The position numbers and the translations under genes were made by a program. A stretch of 64,000 bases of DNA from JAUIJL01 sp965366625. GTDB taxonomy: Bacteria; Acidobacteriota; Thermoanaerobaculia; Multivoradales; J023. Within the stretch, counting starts at the first letter, position 1, and every line of letters begins with the position of its first letter. A model generated the notes under the pieces. The model was not told the DNA's origin. It made no database searches and saw nothing but the letters and a program-made list of their open reading frames with translations. The DNA lies in contig CBDUGP010000039.1 in NCBI GenBank assembly GCA_965366625.1, positions 6,511 to 70,510 on the forward strand, read 5' to 3'. Positions 26,201 to 33,429 of this stretch are shown in pieces.

Positions 26201-26949
26201 TGCCCGGTTATCGACGGGACGGTGCTTATCAAGATACCCAGAGCTGCCTCTATCAATTGCTCGATGGCTTGCGCTCGTCCCAAGAGCCGATTCAACGGTC
26301 GGATTTTGTCGACCGGACGGAGAAGGTGTGGAAGCAGGTGGGTCCCACCGGCCATGCCTTCGAGCAAGAATATCGCCGGCTCTTCGGTTCCTTGGCCGAC
26401 GCCCTGTGGCAGGCCTATCAGGACCTCGGGCCACTCGATGGGTTCGACCCTTCGGCCTCGGGCCCCGATGGGGCCATCTCCCTGGAGTTGGGAGATTGTC
26501 GAGTGCAATTGGAACCTGATTTGGCGGGTAAGTCGTCGTCGGGGGTCACCCTGCTGCGCATTGTGCGTACCGGTCGGCAAGGTTCGTTCAAGGCTGAGGA
26601 CACGATCCACGCTCTTTGGCAGCAGGCAGTGCTGGAGCGCTTCGGGGTCGGTGCCCGAGTCGAGGTGGTGCACTTGGCGGATGGGGAAAAAACACCGGTT
26701 GCGCTGACCGCCAAGAAGCTGCAGACCCGCCTGGAAAAGGGCCGCACCATGGTCCGTGACGTGGCCGCCGGTCGATTTCCGGCCCAGGTGGATCCCGTGC
26801 GCTGCCCGCGGTGCCCGTACTTCTTCGTGTGTCCTACGGTCCCAGGAGGCCCGATTGTCTTGCGCTCGCCGGAAAACGAGGCGGGTCGAGGCGGGGAGGC
26901 GGATCGAGCTGCCCATGGACTCAAGGGTGAGAAAACCCCTGCGGGATGA
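23224..26949 (+). CDS. ImmA/IrrE metalloprotease - UvrD helicase - degenerate Fe-S nuclease fusion
   Basis: The 1241-residue protein starts at a GTG. Residues 1-185 form an ImmA/IrrE (DUF955, M78) peptidase with zinc motif H82-E-L-G-H86 and the downstream Glu (E131 in QELQANVFARELLLP). A linker with a 15-bp duplication (GAGSVCAGSV) follows. Residues 225-950 are an active-looking UvrD helicase: Walker A AGPGTGKTR with K257, motif II DEYQD (462-466), GDSRQSIYRFRGAS and LMTLHGSKGLEF. The C-terminus keeps the four Fe-S cysteines (YERCPRRFFY and CPRCPYFFVC). The nuclease signature is lost: the expected D-x-K-T-G is RIVRTGR (1112-1118), although D1099 and the HALWQQAVLE helix remain. It appears to couple proteolytic signalling to DNA unwinding; I know of no described system with this exact design. 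Confidence 0.85.
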   Translation: MDAFEIVRTRAADRRQQAALAPDTPAIEVATRLALAEGYDPIPLDPDDPLLQGAEAVLDRGVEAIFYRGSADLPEAATLIAHELGHLFLHGGLSWCHAGDLVGELEDVDGAEDIGAPVHRLESYGARERQELQANVFARELLLPRPMARHLFLGTDMGASEISERLGLPLELVRQQLCDALLLPGDGPIHDASPVNDSVGAGSVCAGSVDEAQPVDAAGSDGPVTRLSALTLDPSQRAAAEHLGSPLLLEAGPGTGKTRTLVARVLYLMDRGVDPGSILVLTFSNKAAQEIVERVARYWSDATPTLFAGTFHAFGLEVLRKHHDRLGLTPGLKVVDRADAIALLEDQLPTLGLKHHQNLYEPALELKEILSAVSRAKDELVDAAGYEQLVRQWVERAEGEKELLEGERALEVARVYELYEQLLSRKGWVDFGDLVMKPTLLLERDPAVRTALRLRYRHVLVDEYQDVNRAGARLLKALAGDGERLWVVGDSRQSIYRFRGASTANMRLFPRDFQSAERKALEVSYRSTPEIVSCFQSFARSMGASEGMLPLDLDAFRGTEGTGSRPTLTEAAHNDDEVAAVAGRIHELCEAGIDLRKQAVLCRSNAQVERFARGLGARGLPVLHLGSLFERSEVRDLLSVLSLVVDPRGGSLARLAAMPEYAIPATDVRTFLDAVGGRFGDGGDEASVQERRQRALSVLRRLAGLPNEDVGSGGSETALDDCCAWLVSELSEAGLRGLNRLAEDLRDASPKHSPWRIVTTYLFDRSQLLRRPSEGWVLEEQMRAVAIYQFLSFVRQAKAPGRGFPAARVLDRIRRLVMLGEERDLRQMPAAALHLNAIRLMTLHGSKGLEFEAVHLPSLSSGGLPSSFRRPRCPPPPGLVTGLDPREDGERALHDAEEECLFFVAISRARSHLALYRSTTAGTRRRKPSAFLSELEPQPISVEEAMRIPMGLSDSTETLRLEGREVLRQSRARDLAVYERCPRRFFYSRLFGLPGYRRDGAYQDTQSCLYQLLDGLRSSQEPIQRSDFVDRTEKVWKQVGPTGHAFEQEYRRLFGSLADALWQAYQDLGPLDGFDPSASGPDGAISLELGDCRVQLEPDLAGKSSSGVTLLRIVRTGRQGSFKAEDTIHALWQQAVLERFGVGARVEVVHLADGEKTPVALTAKKLQTRLEKGRTMVRDVAAGRFPAQVDPVRCPRCPYFFVCPTVPGGPIVLRSPENEAGRGGEADRAAHGLKGEKTPAG

Positions 26950-27179
26950 TGCTCGGCGGCGCCGACCCTCTGTAAGACATGACGCACGAAAATCACGGCA
27001 GCAAATCGTCATCGTAGAGAAATCTCTTGGTTTGGCCTTGCCGGTTGTGGTCCCCGGCCCCGATTGATCGGGTAGCGAACAGCTCCTTCCACCTCGGCCT
27101 GCTAGGGGCACGAGCCCGCGACAACGAGCCCGAGGCGCAGGATATCGAGCCCCAGACCAGCTCTCTTGGAGGACCAGAC

Positions 27180-27521
27180 ATGAGCAGCGTTCCCACCACC
27201 TCCCGTTCCACCGACAACCGTCCGACCCTCACCCGTCCGACCGCCGCCGTCCGTCGTGCGCAATCCGTAATTCTCGAAATCGCGGAAGACCTTCGTCGTG
27301 CGGATCGTCGATTGGCGGAAGTGGTGGAGTCTTTGGATCCCGAGTCCGCGGAGGCATTGCACGAGGAATTGGTCAGTGTTGCGCAATGCGTTCGGACCGA
27401 CCTCTTGAGCGATGCGATCGAGACCCTTTACGCTCTGAGTTGCCGTACCGAGGACGAAGCGCTGCGCCGGCGCCTGGAGCTCTTCGATGCTCTAGATCGG
27501 TTGAGCGTCAGGGCGCACTAG
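27180..27521 (+). CDS. Small helical protein, unknown function
   Basis: The 113-residue protein has a Thr/Ser/Arg-rich N-terminus (residues 1-22) and then a predicted all-helical, possibly coiled region (ILEIAEDLRRADRRLAEVV, then LHEELVSVAQCVRTDLLSDA). The ATG at 27180 has a good ribosome-binding site (TTGGAGGACC). It follows the IrrE-helicase gene by 230 bp on the same strand. It could belong to the same unit or be independent. I recognise no family. Confidence 0.65.
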   Translation: MSSVPTTSRSTDNRPTLTRPTAAVRRAQSVILEIAEDLRRADRRLAEVVESLDPESAEALHEELVSVAQCVRTDLLSDAIETLYALSCRTEDEALRRRLELFDALDRLSVRAH

Positions 27522-27561
27522 CCCGGGAATCGGAAGTCTTGGCGAGAGCAATACGGTGGTC

Positions 27562-27590
27562 TTGACAAGAGAAATGATGTAAACTTGATG
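27562..27590 (+). promoter_or_regulatory. TTGACA box followed by TGATGTAA
   Basis: TTGACA at 27562-27567 is followed by TGATGTAA at 27575-27582. Nearly the same arrangement (with GTCTTGACA and TGATGTAA) recurs at 32880-32903. It is upstream of the LuxR-type regulator, but 220 bp away. The -10 hexamer at normal spacing is poor, so this may be an activator site rather than a plain promoter. Confidence 0.4.
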
Positions 27591-27811
27591 GGAGAGGGGC
27601 GAATCAGCCTGGGATTTCCTGCCTGGGATTTCTTACAGACTTTCTCCATTGGTTCGTCTAGCTTTCCTCTGCTACGGTTTCCTCTCAGTCGGCTCCGTCT
27701 TCGCCCTGTGCTTTCCATGCTCTCTCGATGCTTACTCAATGCTCTAAGTGAGTGATTTCACCACGCTTGAAAACAAGCGGGATCCGGCTATACATGGATC
27801 GGGGGAGGTTG

Positions 27812-28471
27812 TTGAGCGCCAAGATAAGAGTCTTGATTGTCGACGATCACGTGGTGGTTCGAGAGGGTACTGAATTACTGCTGGCCGATTTCGAGCACAT
27901 CGAGGTGGTTGGAAAGGCGTCCAACGGCGAGGAAGCTTTGGCCAAAGTTTCCGACCTGCGACCCGATGTCGTTTTGCTCGATCTTATGATGCCCGGGCCC
28001 GAGCCGGTGGATGTCATCCGTGCCGCTCTGGCGACCCAATCCGACCTCCGCGTTTTAGTGGTCACCGGCTCTACCGAGCAAAATGAAGTGCTCGATGCCA
28101 TCCGCGCCGGGGCCATGGGTTATTTGTCGAAAAACGCGAATCGTCAGGATTACCTGCGGGCGATCGAGCGTCTTCACCGTGGTGAGGCGTTCCTGCCGGC
28201 GGAACTCACCCGTGAGCTGATCCGAGATTCCGGTGGCGAGGGAGATCCCGCCTTGGCCCGGCTTACGGACCGAGAGCGTGAACTCTTGCGCCTGGTGGCA
28301 CTCGGCTGGGATAACCACCGAATTGCCGACCATCTCCACATCGCCGAAGTCACCGCCCGCACCCATCTGAGCCGACTACTGTCCAAAATCGGCGTTTCGA
28401 ATCGCGTCGAAGCCGCGGTTTTTGCCTTTAGGCACGGCCTGGCCAGCCTGGACGAAACTTCGGCCGACTGA
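27812..28471 (+). CDS. NarL/FixJ-type response regulator
   Basis: The 219-residue protein has a receiver domain (DDH at 11-13, phospho-acceptor D57 in VVLLDLMMPG, then a conserved Lys in YLSKNA) and a LuxR-type helix-turn-helix (LTDRERELLRLVALGWDNHRI). I chose the TTG at 27812 because GGGGGAGG lies 3-10 bases upstream and the protein then begins MSAKIRVLIVDDH, as the family does. Alternative ATGs at 27752 and 27794 would add 20 or 6 residues with no ribosome-binding site. No kinase is adjacent. Confidence 0.9.
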   Translation: MSAKIRVLIVDDHVVVREGTELLLADFEHIEVVGKASNGEEALAKVSDLRPDVVLLDLMMPGPEPVDVIRAALATQSDLRVLVVTGSTEQNEVLDAIRAGAMGYLSKNANRQDYLRAIERLHRGEAFLPAELTRELIRDSGGEGDPALARLTDRERELLRLVALGWDNHRIADHLHIAEVTARTHLSRLLSKIGVSNRVEAAVFAFRHGLASLDETSAD

Positions 28472-28830
28472 TGCCTTGGAGCCGTCCCTTGGGCGCAACA
28501 TTGTTGGCGAACAATTCAACAGGATGAGGACGACAGGGTTTCGACGCTGCCGTAGGATCTTCTCGACGGACAGGAGATTCCCTCTCGAAAGCTCCTCCGG
28601 AATCGAAGTTCTCCTCTAAAGACCGATTCCGAAGCTTTTGAAAGCGGCATCGAGATCCACCAAACGGGAGTCACAGGGCTCCCGAATTTTTTTGCGCAAA
28701 AATTCCCAGCACGAGCTTTCGGTCACCTAAATCCTCTCGAGAAACTCACTTCGAATGGATCGATCGGCCCGTCGGTGAGGCGAGTTCGAAGCTTGACTCT
28801 GAAAAGGCCACAGCCTGCTAGAGTTTGAGA
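28472..28830. other. Intergenic region of 359 bp with an internal terminator
   Basis: The region holds the terminator at 28665-28693 and no convincing coding frame. The 194 bp between the regulator stop and the terminator could be a long 3' untranslated region or contain a small RNA. The promoter of the phosphatase lipoprotein must lie in the 137 bp after the terminator. Confidence 0.6.
28665..28693 (+). terminator. Rho-independent terminator
   Basis: The stem CGGGAG (28665-28670) pairs with CTCCCG (28679-28684) over an 8-base loop. A run of seven T follows AA (28687-28693). This is the textbook form. Confidence 0.8.
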
Positions 28831-30816
28831 ATGAAAAAGCTCAGCCTGATTCTAGTGCTCGTCGTTTTTCTTGCGTCCCTCGCATGTGGCCCCGGAGCCG
28901 GCGATGGTCGTCGGGTGCTGATCCTCGGGCTCGATGGAATGGACCCCCAAACCGTGGACTTGATGATGTCCGAGGGGCTCCTGCCGAATTTCGCCCGCAT
29001 GCGCCAAGAAGGGGCCTACGGTCGATTGGAGAGCCAGAAGCCGCTGCTTTCACCGATCATTTGGACCACCATCGCCACCGGCAAAACCGCCGACCAGCAC
29101 GGCATCGGCCATTTTGTCGCCCAATCCGCCTCGGGCGAGCAGCTGCCGGTGACCTCTCAGATGCGCAAGGTCAAAGCGATGTGGAATATCGCTTCGGATG
29201 CCGGTCGACAAGTCGCGACCGTGGGCTGGTGGGCCACCTGGCCACCGGAAACCGTCAATGGCGCAGTGGTCAGCGATCACACGGCTTATCACTTCCTTTT
29301 TGAAGAAGGTTTAACCGGCGGGGACGGGCCGGCGGATCAAGGGGGCGATAAAACCTATCCCCCGGAGCTGTTGGCCGAAATCGAGCCCATGTTGCGTCGG
29401 CCGTCGGACCTGTCCTTCGACGAACTCGAGACTTATGTCGACGTGAGCCAGGAAGATTTCGCCAAAACCTTTGATTTTCAAGACGACTTGGCCCACTTCA
29501 AATGGGCTCTGGCCACCGCCCAAAGCTATCGCGACATCGGGCTCGGCCTTTGGCGTGACAAGAAACCGGACCTCGGTCTCGTTTATATCGAAGGCACCGA
29601 CTCCACCTCCCACCTATTCGGTCATCTATTCCGGGCCGAAGGTTTAGGTGGCGAGCTGGCCGAGCAGCAACGGAAATTCGGCGGCACCGTGGAGCAAATG
29701 TACCGCTTCGCCGATGAGCTGCTCGGCTCCTATCTCGACGCGTTGGACGGCAACACGGTTTTGATGGTGATTTCCGACCACGGCTTCGAGCTCGGCGCCT
29801 TGCACGACGATCCCTCGCGCACCCGGGATCTACGGCGGGTGAGCGAGAAATTTCATCGATTGCACGGCATCTTTTATGCCTACGGTGCCGGGGTCAAGGC
29901 AGGGGCGCGCGTCCAAGATGCCAACATCACCGACATTGCACCCACTGTGCTGTCCCTGCTCGGCCTACCACCTGCTGCCGACATGTCCGGTCGGGTGTTG
30001 TCGGAAGCGTTCATCGACATGCCGGACCGACAGAGAATCGCCACCTATGAATCCATCGACGGCTCGTCATCGGGCGATCCAAGCGCGGGATCGAGTCAGA
30101 TCAGCCAAGCCCAATTGGAGCATTTGCGCAGCTTGGGTTATATCGGCAGTGAAGGGGAATCGACCACCGTTTCTCCTCAGGGTGACCGCAATCTGGCGGC
30201 TATCCACTTCCAACAAGGGAAATATCGCGAGGCGGCCAAGCTCTACAAGCAGCTGATCGACGCCGATCCCGAGGACGCCTCTTTGCGCGCCAGCTTGGCC
30301 GGTGTGTTGGGCATGATGGAGCGTTACGACCTGGCGTTGGAGGAACTGAACAAGGCGATCGCGCTCGAGCCGCTGAACATTGAGGCTTTTCACAACCGGG
30401 CAGTGATTCAAGAGCGTCTGGGCAAGGCGGATCAAGCGGTGCTCGATTATGAGCGTGCCTTGCGCTACAACCCGCAATACGAGCCGTCCCGCAGCGCCTA
30501 CCAACGCCTGACCGGGCGGGTCGATGTACGGGCACCGCGCAACGACGCGGAGGCGAAAGCTTCAGACCTGGTTCAAAAGGCGAGCATGGAGGCCCGACGA
30601 GCCAACTACGATGCGGCCTTGGAGCTATTGGATCAAGCGGAAGCCATCGCGCCGTCCTACGTGCTGACCTATCAATATCGATCGAATGTGGCCTATTTGA
30701 TGGGCGATATTGATTTAGGGGTCGCGGCGTTGGAAAAAGCCTTGGAAATCGAGCCGGACAACGCTCTCTTCCAACGCAATCTGCAGCAGCTCAAAGCGCC
30801 CGCGAACCAACCGTGA
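28831..30816 (+). CDS. Alkaline phosphatase-superfamily lipoprotein with TPR tail
   Basis: The 661-residue protein has a lipoprotein signal with lipobox LASLAC (C19). The catalytic domain is of the type I phosphodiesterase/nucleotide pyrophosphatase kind: ILGLDGMDPQT, PIIWTTIATGKT, EGTDSTSHLFGH and ISDHGFE supply the metal ligands. After LEHLRSLGYIGS (about residue 430) come four or more tetratricopeptide repeats (for example GKYREAAKLYKQLIDADPED, and YDLALEELNKAIALEPLNIE). The substrate is unknown. The ATG at 28831 is used because the hydrophobic signal follows it; a TTG six bases earlier is possible. It is anchored to the envelope and faces the periplasm. Confidence 0.88.
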   Translation: MKKLSLILVLVVFLASLACGPGAGDGRRVLILGLDGMDPQTVDLMMSEGLLPNFARMRQEGAYGRLESQKPLLSPIIWTTIATGKTADQHGIGHFVAQSASGEQLPVTSQMRKVKAMWNIASDAGRQVATVGWWATWPPETVNGAVVSDHTAYHFLFEEGLTGGDGPADQGGDKTYPPELLAEIEPMLRRPSDLSFDELETYVDVSQEDFAKTFDFQDDLAHFKWALATAQSYRDIGLGLWRDKKPDLGLVYIEGTDSTSHLFGHLFRAEGLGGELAEQQRKFGGTVEQMYRFADELLGSYLDALDGNTVLMVISDHGFELGALHDDPSRTRDLRRVSEKFHRLHGIFYAYGAGVKAGARVQDANITDIAPTVLSLLGLPPAADMSGRVLSEAFIDMPDRQRIATYESIDGSSSGDPSAGSSQISQAQLEHLRSLGYIGSEGESTTVSPQGDRNLAAIHFQQGKYREAAKLYKQLIDADPEDASLRASLAGVLGMMERYDLALEELNKAIALEPLNIEAFHNRAVIQERLGKADQAVLDYERALRYNPQYEPSRSAYQRLTGRVDVRAPRNDAEAKASDLVQKASMEARRANYDAALELLDQAEAIAPSYVLTYQYRSNVAYLMGDIDLGVAALEKALEIEPDNALFQRNLQQLKAPANQP

Positions 30817-30914
30817 TCCAAGTGGGTCCAGACGTTTTGCTGCGTTTGCTACACTGGTCTCCACCTTAAGGTTCGACACCACAAGACCCCGTTGCGTGAT
30901 GCGTGGAGCTTCTC

Positions 30915-32699
30915 ATGGCGCGAGAACCCGAGAGCCGATCCCCCAAGCCGGCTGACCGCACCCGGGCGGGAAGTGCCCGCGCGCCGGTTGGGCAAGGGCA
31001 ACCGTCGAGCTTCAGAACCCGGCTGAGCGAAATGCCGAACGTAGAGCCGGCCACCTTGTCGGCCTACGGAGCGGGAGAGCCTCATCGTCGCGTTCTGGAA
31101 GCTGTCGAAGCCTCGATGGCGAGCCACCGAGGACGGTGTCTGGTGCAAATGACGGCAGGCAGTGGTTTGGAATCGGTGGCGCGAGCGCTCATCTACCGAT
31201 TGCTTAGATTTGCCGGGGCGCGTCGGATTCTGCTCCTGACCGACGGTGATGGAGTGGGCTTTACGGAACTCGGCCGTCTCGAAAGCCTTGAGGTGGGAGA
31301 CGGCTCCACGTTCGGCGAGCATTTCCAAATCGACCACTGGGCCGAGAACTCCGGACCGCAAAAATTAGACGCATCGACCCGGGTCTTAATCGCCACTCCG
31401 GAGCTGCTGTGCTCCTTTTCAGAAAGCGCTGAGTCGGCCGAGGACCTGCCGCGGCCCATGTATCTTTCCGAGCTACCACCGGAGACCTTCGAAGCGGTGA
31501 TGCTTATCGGCGGTCGCACGTCGTCTTTTTCCAGCTGCCGATTGCTCGCTGAATACTTCGAGGCATTCTGGGTCGGCCTCGTTCGATCGCCATCGAAACA
31601 GGCCCTGGACCTTTTCGAGCACAACCTGCCGGCGGAATATCGCCACGAGCAAGCGGTGGCCGACGGCCTCAAAGTGGACGTGGACTTCTATCGGCCCCGG
31701 TTTTCATTGGAAGGCGGTTGGCTGCTCGAACGAAAGCCAAACGTGGAGGTCGTCGATTGGAGTCGAAGGACCCGCGCCGCTCGGTGGCAGCCATCGATCG
31801 GGCAGGCCCCCAAAAGCGCCTCCTCTGCGGAAACGCGGATGTCACACGAAGCACTTCGATCACTGATCAGAAGGCTCAAAGATCGATGGCTGGCCGAGCT
31901 ATTTCCAGGGCGAGATCATCTTCCGAAGACCTTGATCTACGTTGCCGACGGCGATCAGGCTCGGCAAGTTGCCGAGGTGATTTCCGATGAGTTGGATCTC
32001 GACGACGGTTTTTGCGTTCACCTCACCCGACCGTTCGACCTGGATCCGAAGGCCGGCCCACTCAAGGATTTTAGGGAACATTATCTGCCCCGATTTGCGC
32101 TGGTGGATGCCAGGGCGCGAGGTCTTCGGGTGCCGGCCGTGGAACTCTTGGTGTTGCTCGCGCCGATAGAGGACTCGGCGGAGGTCGATCATTGGTTGGG
32201 TTGCGCCGGACCCTCGGTGTCGTCCGCAGCTCTCAGGGCCGTGACCCCCGATGCCGAGGCCAAGACCCATCTGGTGGTTTTGGATGGGGTCGGCACCTTG
32301 GATGATGGGCCGTACGAGATCAAATCTCTACTACAAAGCCCATTATTGGGGATCGAAAAACTCATAGAGCACCTGGCTCATGGACGTGTGGATTCGGTGT
32401 TGGTCCACACCCTGGTCGGACGCCTCACGCGCCTGGCCCAACGGCTCGATCCCGAGGCCCACGGCCGTCTGGCCCAAGCCGCTGAAGGTCAGAGCCTGTG
32501 GTCCATCACCCGCCGCTTGGTCGATGCCCTCGACATCGATCACCAGCTCGCCTGGGCCCAAGCCCACGCGGCCCTAAAAGAAGGCGACCTGCCCGACGAG
32601 GCCCAAGTCTCAGAAGCGGCCCGTCACCTGATCCAAGCCGCCGCTGCGCCCTTGATTGAGCGTCCCGAACTCGGTCGGCTCCTGATCGAGCTGTCTTGA
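30915..32699 (+). CDS. Catalytically dead HsdR-like (type I restriction R-subunit) protein
   Basis: The 594-residue protein matches EcoEI-type HsdR subunits along its length, but each helicase motif is destroyed. Motif I is TAGSGLES (80-87) where active proteins have TGSGKT. Motif II is IGGR (198-201) where they have DExH. Motif III is LVRSPSKQ in place of LTATPSKQ. The folded parts remain conserved: EYRHEQAVADGLKVDVDFY, AELFPGRDHLPKTLIYVADG and the C-terminal region (LVGRLTRLAQRLDPEAHGRL). The N-terminal nuclease domain is missing and replaced by a 45-residue disordered stretch. No HsdM or HsdS is nearby. The frame is intact, so this looks like a domesticated pseudoenzyme, not decay. The ATG at 30915 has GGAG upstream. 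The comparison relies on remembered HsdR sequences. Confidence 0.75.
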   Translation: MAREPESRSPKPADRTRAGSARAPVGQGQPSSFRTRLSEMPNVEPATLSAYGAGEPHRRVLEAVEASMASHRGRCLVQMTAGSGLESVARALIYRLLRFAGARRILLLTDGDGVGFTELGRLESLEVGDGSTFGEHFQIDHWAENSGPQKLDASTRVLIATPELLCSFSESAESAEDLPRPMYLSELPPETFEAVMLIGGRTSSFSSCRLLAEYFEAFWVGLVRSPSKQALDLFEHNLPAEYRHEQAVADGLKVDVDFYRPRFSLEGGWLLERKPNVEVVDWSRRTRAARWQPSIGQAPKSASSAETRMSHEALRSLIRRLKDRWLAELFPGRDHLPKTLIYVADGDQARQVAEVISDELDLDDGFCVHLTRPFDLDPKAGPLKDFREHYLPRFALVDARARGLRVPAVELLVLLAPIEDSAEVDHWLGCAGPSVSSAALRAVTPDAEAKTHLVVLDGVGTLDDGPYEIKSLLQSPLLGIEKLIEHLAHGRVDSVLVHTLVGRLTRLAQRLDPEAHGRLAQAAEGQSLWSITRRLVDALDIDHQLAWAQAHAALKEGDLPDEAQVSEAARHLIQAAAAPLIERPELGRLLIELS

Positions 32700-32702
32700 T
32701 CA

Positions 32703-32740
32703 GCGGGCGGAATCCTACCCATCTAATGTAGGCCGCCTGC
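32703..32740 (+). terminator. Terminator-like extended hairpin without T-run
   Basis: GCGGGCGG (32703-32710) pairs with CCGCCTGC (32733-32740), apart from one mismatch. CCTAC (32714-32718) pairs with GTAGG (32728-32732). It begins 4 bp after the HsdR-like stop codon. Confidence 0.5.
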
Positions 32741-32881
32741 TCTTCGTGCTCCTGACCGTGGCGATCGGCGAAGCGAAACGAAACGATGCCGGCTCGGAGC
32801 CATGGACAGGTGGAAGATGCAATGCTGCTCCCAGCCGTATTCGACGGCTTGGAGAAGCTGGCTCGGATCAGTGCGTATGTC

Positions 32882-32910
32882 TTGACAGGAAAAACTGATG
32901 TAATTAACCT
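32882..32910 (+). promoter_or_regulatory. Promoter: TTGACA, 17 bp, TAACCT
   Basis: A perfect -35 hexamer (32882-32887) is followed 17 bp later by TAACCT (32905-32910). TGATGTAA lies between them at 32896-32903, as in the site at 27562. The small secreted protein starts about 100 bp downstream. Confidence 0.5.
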
Positions 32911-33011
32911 AGCCTATATATCCGCAATGAGCTTCGCTCATGAACCCTGGGCTTGATAGGTAGCGGTGATTTGCCGAAGCTCGCCCGTCACTTCGCTTCG
33001 AGGAGAAGAGA

Positions 33012-33251
33012 ATGCACGTGTTCCTGAAGAAATCCGCCGTCCTAGTCGCCATCGTCGCCGTCGGCATCCTGGCCCCCTCGGCCATCGGCACGGCCCCCGC
33101 CGGCGCCTTCGAGTACTTTGAGTACTGCCCGGCTCAGGAGTGCCTCGGCGGCACGTTGTATACGGTCGGCGTGTGCGACGAAGGTGGGCAGACGTTTGTT
33201 GTACGCGAAGATTATTGGGGCAATCGCTGCTACCAATCGTTCCCGCTGTGA
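33012..33251 (+). CDS. Small Cys-rich secreted protein
   Basis: The 79-residue protein has a strong signal peptide (VLVAIVAVGILAPSAIG, cleavage likely after PAGA). The mature form is about 47 residues with four cysteines (FEYCPAQEC, VGVCDE, GNRCYQ) that could form two disulphides. The ribosome-binding site GAGGAGAAGAGA is good. I recognise no family; such small disulphide-rich exported peptides are often lineage-specific. It has its own predicted promoter and terminator, so it is probably transcribed alone. Confidence 0.7.
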   Translation: MHVFLKKSAVLVAIVAVGILAPSAIGTAPAGAFEYFEYCPAQECLGGTLYTVGVCDEGGQTFVVREDYWGNRCYQSFPL

Positions 33252-33256
33252 TCCCG

Positions 33257-33283
33257 GCGCCCTGGAGGCCGTCCCCAGGGCGC
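33257..33283 (+). terminator. GC-rich hairpin after the small secreted gene
   Basis: GCGCCCTGG (33257-33265) pairs perfectly with CCAGGGCGC (33275-33283) over a 9-base loop. No T-run follows. It starts 6 bp after the stop codon. Confidence 0.55.
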
Positions 33284-33429
33284 GAGGTCTGCCGGTCCCG
33301 GCCAACCCCATGCCGCCAGGTCCTGCGGCGTGGAGACAGCGATCTTTGCGGACGTCTCGTTCCGGTTTCCGTCATGGAGAAGCCATTGAAGTTTGAAAAG
33401 TTCACGCATGCTTACAAAAGCAGGTCGTA

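Larger units (their letters stand above)
32700..33011. other. Intergenic region of 312 bp
   Basis: It holds a terminator-like hairpin just after the HsdR-like gene and a promoter-like TTGACA site. I see no coding frame with good codon usage. A small inverted repeat (ATGAGCTTCGCTCAT) lies at about 32927-32941, in the expected 5' untranslated region of the next gene. Confidence 0.6.

Noticed and set aside
30915..32699. A functional type I restriction motor subunit
   Set aside because: All ATPase motifs and the nuclease domain are missing, and no methylase or specificity gene is present.
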